DNA of 64,000 bases, taken from contig CM040118.1 in assembly GCA_022559845.1 (NCBI GenBank), positions 263,895,519 to 263,959,518 of the forward strand. Reading direction: 5' to 3'. The first letter of the stretch is position 1; every line of letters begins with the position of its first letter. This DNA comes from Amorphophallus konjac. Its lineage: Eukaryota; Streptophyta; Magnoliopsida; Alismatales; Araceae. A model generated the notes under the pieces. It did no database searches, had not been told where the DNA came from, and was given only the letters and a program-made list of their open reading frames with translations. The position numbers were made by a program, and so were the translations under genes. Positions 9,756 through 21,791 of this stretch are shown here, in pieces.

Positions 9756-11870
9756 TGGCAACACAATGAGTTACACCGACTCAGATTAGATTCTTCTCCC
9801 CCTTTGCCTTCATCAAAAAAATGAAATAGGGAAATAATTCAGTAAAGCACAGGAATGTTATATCAACAAGAGCACAGGGACACTCAAGAATGCTGACTAG
9901 ATCTCTCCCTTTATGAAAAACACTCAGCATGACATGGAAACTCCCCCTGATTAGATGGAGTGAAAGAGGTGATGAGCATCTATCAGCAAAGCACATGGGT
10001 ATTCAAGAATTACCACAGTCTGTAATTACAGTGAATAAATGAGAAAGCAGGATTTTCATTAGCACACCAAATTCATAAATCTGTATAAACGAATTTCATA
10101 TTCTTCAATTATAATAGATTATGAATGAGTTTAAACTTACCATCATGATTTAAGAGTGATGTATTTAAAGTTTATCAGGAAAATTCATTACTCATATCAG
10201 AAGCATCTTTTAATAAAGATGAACCATCAACTCATTTGTTATTCATGTTGAACCTCATTCCATCTTATTCATTTAAGTTCAATGGCTCCTATGGAAGTTA
10301 CACAAGATAGTATTGAGATTAAACATAAATAAATGAGACTGAGCTTCTCTTTAAATTTTTAGAATTTTCTATTGAGCATCACTCATTTTTCCTGAGCAAT
10401 TTTCGTTCAGTCAACACCTTTTTACATGAGGCACAACACCTCTTAGGTGAAGTGACCCAGTTACTCAGTGTGACAATCACATTGCCTCTTAAAGAAAACA
10501 GAGTTAGCAATGGAGTATCTTTTTACATGAGGAGACACCTTGATCAGAGGCCAGAATCCCCAGTGACTCAACACAACCATGCCATTGCTCTGCCAGATTT
10601 TCAAGCATTTTGAAAAGAGAGTTAACTATGGCACTTCATGACATGGGCTTACTCTACTTCATTGATAGAGAACCCAGTTTCTCTGTGACCAAGGTCATTG
10701 CTCTTGCTTTGAATTTTTAAGTGTTTTTAGATTTTTCAAACAAAACTCAGTACACTCGAAATGTTTAAGAACAATACCTTCTACATGTATCTTAACCAAA
10801 GAAAGCCATGTCTTTTAAAATTTTAGATTTCAGAAGGTTTTGCATGTAGTTCATGAGACAACTGGTTAAGATTTATTAAGTAGAATGAATCAGATATTTT
10901 CAAGACTTTTACATCAAAACTTTGGAAATACATTAGACTTAAATCAATTTGATTTATCAAAACATTCTTAAGCCAGTATAATAGAAGATTCTTCTTTTCA
11001 GAATGTGTCTGATTTATGTCTAGGGTGCACTAACTAAAATCTTCCTCATTCAGATGAATCAATGACATTGTCAGGAAATCAATGGAGTCAACAAAGTAAT
11101 TTTATTGAGAGAATAGCAGAGAGCAATCAGAAGCCAGCATTAAAGACTAGAATTTAGTCAGATTAGCTTGGACTAGACTTGTCAAGCTATCAAAGAATGT
11201 GAGTGATAGGAACAAGCTAGCAGTTGAACTTCAAAGCGAACAGAATCAATAGCTAAGTCTGGAATATAGACAGATCAGCTATATCAGTGTAGACAGCAAA
11301 GAATTCAAGAGAACCACACATATGCCAAGAATGGATCAGATTGCTAGACAGAAGGAGTTCAAGAGGTGTTGAAGAGTTCAAATAGGAATGTGAGTATTAG
11401 TCATCAGACATGAGCTTTGATGAAAGGTATGATGGTCACATGCAATTACATGAATGAATAATGAGAAATGCTCCCCCTCACTAAATGCATAAACTGAAAC
11501 CCTCCCTTTTCTTTTGAAAAATTTCATGATTAAATGATGCCACTCTAAGATGCAATTAGATGCATTAATTACTCATGAAGGGCATGAAGACCCTGAAGGG
11601 TATTAGACTAGTCAAATGTGCATGATATGCAGTGCAGCTCCCCCTGATGGTATGCATTCAAAACATTTGAAAATCATTCATGAGTCATGAATTCTAGATG
11701 TATGCAGTCACAGAATGAGCATATCCAGACGCAACAACTATTGCATGGAAATGCAAACATGCATGTTTAAACCACTAATTAACAAATCTATCTATATACC
11801 TAATGCCATCTAAGCAGACTCATTGAAAAGTCAAGAGACTTACCTGAGAAGTGCATGAGTGGGGTTTACC
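9756..11870 (-). other. Gene-poor 3' interior of element B with conserved blocks
   Basis: No gene is visible. In minus orientation, blocks at about 10484-10592 and 10619-10702 contain GAGCAATGACCTTGGTCAC, CATGTCATGA, CATAGTTAACTCT and GGCCTCTGATCAAGG. The same words in the same order occur in element C (17322-17600) and in weaker form in copy A (35218-35500). Additional short purine runs (CAGGGGGAG type) are scattered here. Sireviruses have an env-like gene or a gene-poor stretch at this position. Confidence 0.6.
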
Positions 11871-11878
11871 TTTTTAGG

Positions 11879-11923
11879 GTGTCTTGGTTTATTTGCCCCT
11901 TTTATTTCTCGTTCCCAAGACAC
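11879..11923 (-). ncRNA. Conserved post-gag hairpin, element B
   Basis: On the minus strand GTGTCTTGG (11923-11915) pairs perfectly with CCAAGACAC (11887-11879) around a 27-nt loop containing AATAAAAGGGG. Element C has the same structure at 16174-16219, with one base pair changed on both sides. It begins where the protease frame would start in a complete Sirevirus. It is a candidate RNA structure, not an established RNA gene. Confidence 0.5.
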
Positions 11924-11939
11924 ACCTGCAAAAAGTTTC

Positions 11940-14100
11940 TCACTTGGCACATTTTGGTACCCAAGTTTCCTTGGGTCCTGCAGGGTTAGTGGCATTTTGA
12001 TGGGATGTTTTCCAAAGCTTCTGAGCCATCATATCATCATGCTTTTTCATATAGCAACTAGGCATGGAATGTCCAGATCGACCACAATAATCACATGAAC
12101 CACTCGGTCTGAATTTCTTACTATGCATGTAAGCAGGTGTGCTAAATTCATGAGCATGAATGTTTCTGTTTTTACCACCACTTTGTTTCAGATGGTCAGA
12201 AAACCAGCAATCAGTCACCTTGTGACCTTGCTTTCCACACTCAAAGCATGTGAGGGATTTTCTTGTTTGAACAGATTTGTTCCTACCAAACACACTTTGT
12301 TTAACAAATTTAGAGTTGACCTTCTTTCTCTGAGAATGCCAGCAGTCTTTGACTGTATGGCCAGGTTTCTCACAGTGATAGCAGAAGATGGAATTTCTTC
12401 TACCAACATTAAGCCAGCAGTCAACCGCCCTATGGCCTGACTTGCTGCAGGTGGAACACACCATGTGTTGGCCCCTGGACCCATTTTTGTTCCTTTTAAA
12501 GACATGCTGATTTTCATACAAATTGACATGATTAGAATTTGAAAAATATTTGCCTTTACCTTTGGCAAACCAACATTGTTCACTAACATGACCTATTTTT
12601 CCACAATGATAACAATAACTTTTTCTTTTCTGTTCAACAGGACTGTTTTTGTTATTGTACTTCCTAGCATGCATTCTATCATCATGTTCCATCAATTTAC
12701 ATTCATGCATCAAGTGACCAAACCTATGACAGTAATGGCATGAAATTTTCTTTTTATTTGCATGAATGTGTTTGTTCAATTTAGGCACAACATTCTCAGT
12801 TTTATCATGAGAGTTCCTTGAATCTTTGTTCTGAACATGAACAGTCTTTTCCTATTTTTGGACTTGTTTCTCAGACTTAGGGTTGTCAGTGGAATTTTGA
12901 TTCTTCTTAGCACTAAATTCAAAAATAGGCACATTCGATGTGCTGCCAGACTTAGAGCTACTCACGAATGAAGTTTGAAGCTTACTTTCAAAGCTCTTTT
13001 TATTTATTGGTTTGTAGCCCAAACCCTCTCTTCGGAGATTCACTTTAGATCCAAGAATTTTATCAAGATTTTCTTTTCCACTGACAAATTTCTCAAGAGA
13101 TTTCCTCAATTCTGTAACTTCTAATCCAAGCTTTGATACATGGATTTCATATTCATCAGCTTTCTTTTTATAGCAAACAGCATCTTCTTTCAACATTTGA
13201 TTAACAGTCCTAAGACTTTCAATTTCCTGTTCAGCTTTCATTAGCTCATCAGAGCTATCCAGGCTAACACTCTTCCCTTTTTCAAGAGTGATAAGTCTCT
13301 CAGACATAGCTGTATTTAACTATTTTAGCTTGCAGATCCCCTGTCTCATTTTACCATTTTGTTCCAGGATTTCATCATCAAATTTCAAAACACTTAAGGA
13401 GGTCTGACATTCACTAAACACTTCTTGTTCATCTTCAGATTGAATATTTTCAAGCCTTTTCTGAAGTTCTGAGTTTTCTATTCTGACAGTCTCCAAAGTT
13501 TCAGAAATCAATCTATTTTCATTTTCAAGGCTCACTGATTTAGATCCAGATTCCTCAGTTTGTTTTTTGAGTCTAGCATTTTCAGATTTTAGATATTCCA
13601 GATCTGAAGTAATAGAATCAAGATCAGTCAGCTGTCTTCTAAATATCTGATTTTCAGTTTTCAGAGTATCACTGTCCTCACCAGTAAGTTTAGAATTCTC
13701 AAACCTATCTAACCGTTTTTTCATAGATCTGTTTTTCTTGCTCAATTTATTGCTAGATCTTAACAGCTTGAAATAAGCATCTACCCAATCATCTAAGGTA
13801 TAGTCTGCAAAGGGATTTACCTGAACTTCGTTCTCTTCTTTATCACTGTGGCTGCTGCTATGGTCGCTCCCATCAGCCATCATGTAGTTTTCCTTCCCTG
13901 TTCTGCAAGTTAGTTTCATCTTGTCCAGAATATCCCTAGCAAACCTGCAATCATGAAGGAAAAAGTGTAAGGCCTTGTTAATGGATGCTTTTATCAGATT
14001 TATAGCTTTCTGATTTTCTCTATGCATTGATCAGTCCATTTGGACTCTTTTCGTGGTAACCAGCGACCTGTAGATTCGATCTTGCAGTCTTAGGTGCTAA
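11940..14100 (-). pseudogene. gag: Sirevirus gag of gag-only element B, six zinc knuckles
   Basis: One minus-strand frame from 14027 to 11940 is broken by two TAG codons (near 13320 and 12852). Upstream, a frameshift near 14030 separates it from a remnant that includes KWTD. The order is: a short gag core (ENQKAINLIKASINKALHF, RFARDILDKM), an acidic linker, a long coiled coil (about 13800-13000), then six CX2CX4HX4C knuckles between 12750 and 12030, ending ETWVPKCAK. It should be the nucleic-acid-binding capsid protein of virus-like particles in the cytoplasm. No protease, integrase or RT follows, and the next 2.2 kb is non-coding up to the polypurine tract. Ordinary copia gag has one knuckle; six is unusual. 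It is diverged from the gag at 14158-16157, which faces the other way. Confidence 0.8.
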
Positions 14101-14157
14101 TTTGTTTTAGTGCATAAATATTCATGTTGCTTTGAATTTACTCGCTATTTGTTTTCA

Positions 14158-16157
14158 ATGGCTCTTCCACCCGTCTTTAGTGGTTCTGATTTCAGTCAGT
14201 GGTACACTGCTTTACATGCTTATGTTAATTCTGCTAATCCTGATCTGTGGAAATTAATTTCACAAGGTCCTCACACCTTACCAACGAAAGTGTCCAAATG
14301 GACCGACAGACACATATCAAAAGATAGAGAAAATCAGAAAGCCTTTAACCTGATGAAAGCAGCTACTGATAGAGCCTTATGGTCTTGTCTTCATAATTGC
14401 AGCTCAGCAAAGGACATCCTGGATAGGCTGAAACAATTTCACAGGATAAACGAGGACAGCTGCATGATGGCTAACAGAAGTAATCCAAGTGGCAGCAATC
14501 AAGGCAGCAGTCAGAATGAAGATGATGTTGATGAAGAGGTAAACTCTGAATCTGACTCGGACGAAATGACCTTTGATTATTTGAAGGAAATGTATGCTGA
14601 ATTGTATGAAAAGTATGGAAAAATAAAATCTGAAAATAAAAAATTAAAGGTTGATCAAAATGGTTCTGATTTATCATGTGAAAATTGTTCAAATCTGAAG
14701 CAATCTTATGATGCTTGTTTTTCTGATAATCAAGAGCTTAAGAAACATGTTGAATTGTTAAGATCTGAAAAAGAGTCTCTCAGAAAATCTGTTAATGAAA
14801 ATCTGAAATCAAAAAATGACAAACTAATCAAAGAGGTTGAAGGACTGAAGCAGTTGAACACTGCTATGTCAGAGAAACTTCTTCTCTTAGAAAAGGAAAA
14901 TCTGTTTACATTGAAGAATCTGAAAAATTGAGAAATCTGGAACAAGAAGTTGAGGAATGCAAAATTGCAAACAAGGTGCTAAGCGAATGTGTAAATTGCA
15001 ATGAACAAGAGATTGCCAGTTATGAAATACACATCGTTTCTCTAGAAAATGAAATTGAAGATTTGAATAAATCCTTGTCAAAATTTGTGGAAGGACAAGA
15101 AAATCTGGACAGGTTGTTAGGTGTTAAGGTCAATACTCAAAAGGAAGGGTTAGGCTACAATAATGTCAATAAAAAGGTTTTCAAAAACAAGCTAATGACA
15201 TCTTTTATCAAAGCATCAGATGTAGCCACCACCTCAGAAAATAAACAACCAAATGTTCAGAAGAATCAGAAACAAACTGAAAAAATGGAAAAGGTCAGTC
15301 ATGTGAAGAAGGGATTGAATCACATTGAAAAAGTGCATGTTGTTCATCACAAGAACTTCCCTGTCACCAAGAAAAAGACTGATTTTAAATATGTTGAGAA
15401 AGTTCAATTTGTGCTTGACATGAACACACATACACATGCTCATAAAAACAAGAATTCATGTCATTACTGTGGCAGGGTTGGCCACATTATGGATAATTGC
15501 TTTATTCTGAAACAAGACAACAGAAAGCATGCTAAGAAACATATTTCTGCTCAGAACAAAAAGAAAACTGAATGCTTTCACTGTGGCAAAGTGGGCCACA
15601 GGGCCATTGACTGTTGGCATGCTCAGGGTAGAAAATTTAATTCTAAAACTGTCAATCTCCCTGCAGACAGAAATGATTATGATAGGAATAAATTTGATTT
15701 TAAAAGAAAGATTCCTACATGTTCTGAATGTAGAAAGCATGGCCATACAGTCAAGGACTGTTGGCATGCCCAAGGAGGCCATGGCAATAATGAACTCAAT
15801 TTTAAGAGGAAGGCCTCTCATTGTTCTAACTGTGGAAAGCCAGGTCACAGGGCTGCAACCTGTTGGCTGGCAGGATACCAAAACAAGACTGGTTTTGGTA
15901 AACAAAATTTTAATTCTGTTAACAAAAAGTTTCATACATATGCACATAAAAATCATGTTTATAAGAATGCGCATAAATCTAATATGAAACCTGCTGCATC
16001 TTGCTATTATTGTGGCACATCTGGTCATTCAATGAAAACCCGCTACTTGATGAAGTCTGATGACCATGCTGCTAGAAACTTGTTTTAAACACCTACCAAA
16101 GGTGTCACTGCTAATCCAGGACCCAAGTTTTCTTAGGTACCTACTGCATCAAAATGA
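14158..16157 (+). pseudogene. gag: Sirevirus gag of gag-only element C, five zinc knuckles
   Basis: The start ATG at 14158 opens MALPPVFSGSDFSQWYTALH, a UBN2-like gag core with DLWKLISQGP and ENQKAFNLMKAATDRALW. An acidic linker and coiled coil follow (14560-15100). A one-base frameshift near 14928 shifts to the second frame, which carries five CX2CX4H knuckles (about 15459-16042). The fifth has lost its last Cys (Arg instead). Two nonsense codons (16086-16088 and 16134-16136) precede the natural stop at 16155-16157, whose VPTASK end resembles WVPKCAK of element B. There is no pol. This is the organisation of TR-GAG non-autonomous elements, which would need proteins from a complete Sirevirus such as copy A. 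Confidence 0.85.
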
Positions 16158-16173
16158 TGTGTCTGTTGCAGGT

Positions 16174-16219
16174 GTGCCTTGGAAGCTGAAGAATAAAAGG
16201 GGTTATTAATCCAAGGCAC
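16174..16219 (+). ncRNA. Conserved post-gag hairpin, element C
   Basis: GTGCCTTGG (16174-16182) pairs with CCAAGGCAC (16211-16219) around a 28-nt loop containing AATAAAAGGGG. It differs from the element B hairpin by a paired change (C-G here, U-A there). It starts 16 nt after the gag stop. This is candidate structure only. Confidence 0.5.
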
Positions 16220-18440
16220 TCAAGAATGAAAACCCCATTCTCACACTGTTTCAGGTAATCTCTCTGCATTTCTTGTTTTGAAACTCATTGCATATCTGGT
16301 TTGATGTATTCTTGCATATCATGTTCTTAGTTTCATCTAATGCATGCATATTAAATCTGTTCTTGCATATTCATTCATCATCTGCCAGTTGCATTATTTT
16401 TTGATCATGCACTCTGAAATTTCTGAAAACCTGAACTGAATGTGAATATTGTTTGAAATTTGTGTGTTGCAGTAGCTCACTGAACATTCTGAATTGCATA
16501 TAGGACTGCATGTTGAATTATCATGCATGACCTCAATGGTATATAAATGGTAAGGTACCAAAAGGCAGGGAAGTCTGTCTGGAGGTTCTTACTATGTGTG
16601 AGGTGATCTTTTAGACCAAGTGCTCCGCCTAGTACCATGGGTCACTTTGCTAAATAGGACAGTTTGAATGTGCACAAGTCACTATATCATTTGGAATCAC
16701 ATGTTCAGTTTCTCATGGCAAACATTGCATATTTTCAGGGGGAGTTAGTTGCATGTGTTTTTGAATACATTGCATTGCATTGCATTTCATGAAAAATGTC
16801 AAAAAGATTGTCTGAATGCATAGTGTCAGGGGGAGTCAATGCATTGCATATAGGTTGTCAAATGCATACTCATGTGAGAATTCATTGCATATCCTTCCTT
16901 ATTGATTTTGTTGACAGACCTTGAACATATTTTTGAAAACATTGAGCTTCAAAATCTCTCCTATCAATTGGTATCATTTGACTTCAGAATTCCATCAGTC
17001 TCTCATGAAGATTTCAATGGGACTATCTCGATCATAAATCTGAAAACTCTTGAACTAAAAATCTTCTATTATACATTTTTATGAATGACTGAAATAACTC
17101 ATGTGGTTTAAGTTTAATGTATTCAATGAGTTTGGCTTTAAAATCTCTTAAAAATATCTGAAGCATGCTTAATAAACCTTAACCATCTGTTTCATGCTGT
17201 GTCTTGTAAAAACTTCTAAAATCTGCATTATTGAATACATGACTTTAATTCGTTAAGTACATGAAATTGTTATTGATTTGAAGCAAATGAATTTTTCTGA
17301 AATGTCTAAAGGGTATTTTCTGTCAGAGCAATGACCTTGGTCACTGAGAAACACATGTCCAAAGGACTGTGTCATGAGGTACCATAGTTAACTCTGATTA
17401 AGAATAATTGAAATTCAGGCAGAGCAATGGCATGCACACTGAGAAATACAACTCACTCATCAAGAAATAATTTGGAGTGTGTCATGATGTGTAAATGCTA
17501 TCTCTGTTCATATATAGCATGACAGTTAGTCACACTAAGTGCTTAGGGATATTGGCCTCTGATCAAGGTATATCCTCTAGTTACAAGGTGTGCACTGAAC
17601 TAGACTGCTCGTAAAATTTGTAGCATGAAAATTGTTGAACATATCTCAATATCTGAATATTGATGCTAAAATCAAATTGCTACAACCCTAGACAAAATCA
17701 TATGACTTCATAATTTCTTGATTTCAATACTGATACATGTAATTCTGAAAGAAGTCAATAAATTTGATTGTGTAAGAGAAATGGAGTTTTATCAAGATAA
17801 ATATGAGGGTTTGGTTCATTTTTATTAAACCATGGTTTTAGATATCAATACAGAATTTTATTGATAAACTCTGCATACATCATGTTTAAACCATGCTGAT
17901 CAATAAAAATCATTCATAAGCCCTTATAATGGAAGACTTTGAAATATTCTGATTTGGATTTATGAGAATGACATTCCCTTGAAAATCTGACTGAAATTCT
18001 TGTAATTGAAGCCTCTATGAAAAATCTGATTATTTGAATCTGTTATGCTCACTGTCCTTGATTCATTGAACTGACCTTATCATTGAAAGCCTCGGTGGTC
18101 TTCTTCTCAACTATATCAATTGGAAGTCATGCAACATGCATATCAATTGGCATCTATTCAGGGGGAGTTTCCATGTCATATGCATCATGCTGCATAGAAA
18201 CTCTTAAAGGGGGAGAATTGTGATCTTGCATTTTGAAATCTCCATCTGCATATGCATTCTTACCTTCCCATGATTCATCTTGACTATATCAAAGGGGGAG
18301 ATTTTTGCCAAAGGGGGAGATTGTTTTTCAATTATAGCATGCTGGTTGCTTTAATTTCTCAAACTATTTTCTTTTTAATGACGTCAAAGGGGGAGAATAG
18401 TTTGAGTCATCAGATTGACTCACTGTGTAGTGTTGCCATC
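16220..18440 (+). other. Gene-poor 3' interior of element C
   Basis: No gene is present. Conserved blocks at 17322-17398 and 17417-17600 match element B. Several polypurine words (AAGGGGGAGA or CAGGGGGAG) occur near 16738, 16828, 18160, 18210, 18293, 18312 and 18388. They become dense toward the LTR, as is typical of Sireviruses. Confidence 0.6.
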
Positions 18441-18457
18441 ATCAAAAAGGGGGAGAT
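18441..18457 (+). promoter_or_regulatory. Polypurine tract of element C
   Basis: ATCAAAAAGGGGGAGAT directly precedes the LTR C start at 18458 and is preceded by GTTGCC, as in elements A, B and D. Confidence 0.8.
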
Positions 18458-18704
18458 TATTGTGCCCATGTGGTTTTGATGATGGTTTTAATGGTGGTTT
18501 TGATGATTGGTCTTTGATGTGAGTTATTCAATGTGAGTCATCTTGCTGTGTGAGTCTTCATGCTAGTATTCACTTTCTGATCATAATGCAGTTCTTCATA
18601 AGTTCTGATATGGCATTGCATATTTGATTATGTTCAGTCATGTTACTGTTGCTCTTTAGACTGCAGTTTGATACTGCAGCGTCGACCCATCAAACTGCAG
18701 TGTT

Positions 18705-20181
18705 GACGCTGCCAAGGCACTTCAGAGGTAGCAGTAAGAAATAATGGATCTGCTGCGTCCACGCTGCTTGGGCAATGCGTTGACGCTTGGTGCCTTTTTA
18801 ACTTTGCTGCATTTATTCATTGGTCTGGTCAGTGGTGTGTCGACCCCTTATGCTGATGGGTCGACCCCTCAGTTCATTCATTGGAAGTCTATACACTACT
18901 GGAGCATCGAGTCTGTACAGCCACTGGTCTAGAATCTGAGTCTGTACATCATCCTGTGCCTTCAGCCTTCAACGTCAAGTCTGTACAGCGTGAACAGTGC
19001 ATCACTTCTCGAAGTATATACATCGGCCTCCTTGCCTAAAGTCTATAGATTCTGGCCATTTCCTACGCTCGAAGCTTTAGCTACACTTAAAGTCTATACA
19101 CTGCTACAGGAACCAAGTCTATACACTCTCCCGTTCAAATCCATCTAAGTCTGTACACTGGACTTCATTTCACCAACTCTATACATCCGATTGATGTTGC
19201 AGTGCTCACCAAGTCTATACATCATCTTCAGACTTCAAGTCTATACACTCCATGTCCATTCAAGTCTATACATCGGTTTGATTCAAAGTCTGTACACTGC
19301 TTCACTTCGTCAAAGTCCATACATTGGACTGTAGCATCTGAAGTCTGTACAGCGTCCGTTGTCTAGAGTTCTTGAAGGAACAGGGTCGACGCTGGGAGCT
19401 TAAAGCGTCCACGCATCAGTTGACGAAGCCTTCACGATATCTTCCACTGCGTCAACGCCACAATGAAGCAGCATCGACGCAGTGGCGGAAGAGAGGCCAA
19501 TACACATTTCTGATTTTCATCCGTGCGTCAACGCCACCAACTGGCAGCGTCGACGCAGCAGTTCAAGAAAGGGGCGACTTATCTCTGGCTGTCTTCAACG
19601 CGTCAACGCTATCCACAGCAGGGTCGACGTAGTGGAGCAAATTCAAATGTGTACAAGTAAATAGTAGACGCAGTGATGCCAGTGCGTCAACGCGATCAGT
19701 CTCCAGAAACAGTAAGTGTGGTAAATTACTAGAATATTCCGATGCAGTACAAGGAGACCCCAATTATGAAAGGGCACGTGATCTTATAACAAAGGACGTG
19801 CCAGCAGTTAGACACGTAGAAGTTGGGGCCTGCTACTTCACCACGTGGACCAACCCATCGAAGCTCTCTAGGGCGTCTCTGCCCTATCCTCCGGAGCCCC
19901 TGTTATTGGTATATAAATCCTTCTTCGTCTTCAGAAAAGAATAGCTCACTCCAAGGAAGAAGTGAAGCAAAAGAGGCCATCTGAGAGCAGAAAGAGAACT
20001 CGAGAGAGATAGGCCAGAAGAGAAGAAGAAGAAAAAGAGAAGAAGAAGAAATAGAAGAAGAGTGAGCCAGCAAGAAGAAAAAGAGTTGAAAAGAAAAAGG
20101 AGAGAACAGCGTGAGAGAAAAGGAGAGTAGAAGAGAAAGAAAGAGAGATAGAGAGAGAGAGAGAGTTTATGGAGAAAAAGG
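18705..20181 (+). repeat. Left arm of a 1.48-kb palindrome
   Basis: This LTR C segment is repeated in inverted orientation at 20312-21791. Paired positions sum to 40496 along most of the length, so there is almost no net insertion or deletion between the arms. Only a few per cent of bases differ by eye. Confidence 0.9.
19910..19917 (+). promoter_or_regulatory. TATA box of LTR C
   Basis: TATATAAA in TTATTGGTATATAAATCC. The inverted arm carries the mirror copy at 20579-20586 on the minus strand, giving two convergent core promoters about 660 bp apart. Confidence 0.6.
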
Positions 20182-20311
20182 AAGAAAGTTACTGAAGATC
20201 TGTCTACTGGACCTTGGATCAAATCCAGGCCAGTCAGCTCCATGGGAGCCACATCTGATGTTCCTTCTTTTACAGCTTGTGTTTGCTGTGTTATTTTCGT
20301 TCCTTATTTTT

Positions 20312-21791
20312 CCTTTTTCTCTACAAACTCTCTCTCTCTCTCTCTCTATCTCTCTTTCTTTCTCTTCTGCTCTCCTTTTCTCTCACGCTGTTCTCTCCTT
20401 CTTCTTTTCAACTCTTTTTCTTCTTGCCGGCTCACTCTTCTTCTATTTCTTCTTCTTCTCTTTTTCTTCTTCTTCTCTTCTGGCCTATCTCTCTCGAGTT
20501 CTCTTTCGCTCTCAGATGGCCTCTTTTGCTTCACTTCTTCCTTGGAGTGAGCTATTCTTTTCTGAAGACGAAGAAGGATTTATATACCAATAACAGGGGC
20601 TCCGGAGGATAGGGCAGAGACACCCTAGAGAGCTTCGATGGGTTGGTCCACGTGGTGAAGTAGCAGGCCCTAGCTTCCACATGTCTGACTGTTGGCACGT
20701 CCTTTGTTTTAGGATCACGTGCCCTTTCATAATTGGGGTCTCCTTGTACTGCATCGAAATATTCTAGTAATTTACCACACTTACTGTTTCTGGAGACTGA
20801 CCGCATTGACGCACTGGCATCACTGCGTCTACTCTTTGCTTGTACACATTTGAATTTACCCCACTACGTCGACCCTGCTATGGATAGCGTTGACGCGTTG
20901 AAGACAGCCAGAGATAAGTCGCCCCTTTCTTGAACTGCTGTGTCGACACTGCCAGTTAGCGGCGTTGACGCATGGATGAAAATCAGAAGTGTGTATTGGC
21001 CTCTCTTCCACCGCTGCGTCGACGCTGCTTCATTGTGGCGTTGACGCAGTGGAAGATATCGTGAAGGCTTCTTCAACTGATGCGTGGACGCTTTAAGCTC
21101 CCAGCGTCGACCCTGTTCCTTCAAGAACTCTAGACAACGGACGCTGTACAGACTTCAGATGCTACAGTCCAATGTATGGACTTTGACGAAGTGAAGCAGT
21201 GTACAGACTTTGAATCAAACCGATGTATAGACTTGAATGGACATGGAGTGTATAGACTTGAAGTCTGAAGATGATGTATAGACTTGGTGAACACTGCAAC
21301 ATCAATCGGATGTATAGAGTTGGTGAAATGAAGTCCAGTGTATAGACTTAGAAGGATTTGAACGGGAGAGTGTATAGACTTGGTTCCTGTAACAGTGTAT
21401 AGACTTTAAGTGTAGCTAAAGCTTCGAGCGTAGGAAATGGCCAGAATCTATAGACTTTAGGCAAGGAGGCCGATGTATATACTTCGAGAAGTGATGCACT
21501 GTTCACGCTGTACAGACTTGACGTTGAAGGCTGAAGGCACAGGACGATGTACAGACTCAGATTCTAGACCAGTGGCTGTACAGACTCGATGCTCCAGCAG
21601 TGTATAGACTTCCAATGAATGAATTGAGGGGTCGACCCATCAGCACAAGGGGTCGACACACCACTAACCAGACCAATGAATAAATGCAGCAAAGTTAAAA
21701 AGGCACCAAGCGTCAACGCATTGCCCAAGCAACGTGGACGCAGCAGATCCATTATTTCTTACTGCTACCTCTGAAGTGCCTTGGCAGCGTC
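20312..21791 (-). repeat. Right arm of the 1.48-kb palindrome (inverted LTR C)
   Basis: This is the reverse complement of 18705-20181, separated from it by a 130-bp single-copy spacer (20182-20311). It ends at 21791 inside a GCGTCGA word, after which plus-oriented sequence of a third element begins. Confidence 0.9.

Larger units (their letters stand above)
18458..20311 (+). mobile_element. Sirevirus LTR C, truncated at its 3' side
   Basis: The LTR starts TATTGTGCCCATGTGG after the polypurine tract. It contains GCGTCRACGC and GGGTCGACCC palindromes (18680-18870 and 19380-19690), an AGTCTRTACA array (18885-19360), a TATA box (19910-19917), GA-rich sequence and a segment (about 20182-20311) that matches the LTR B region following its TATA box. 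At 20312 it is replaced by an inverted copy of itself, so the 3' end is missing. Confidence 0.8.

Noticed and set aside
12123..12440. Open frames opposite the zinc-knuckle gag (also 15456-16028)
   Set aside because: They are shadows of the regularly spaced Cys/His codons on the coding strand.
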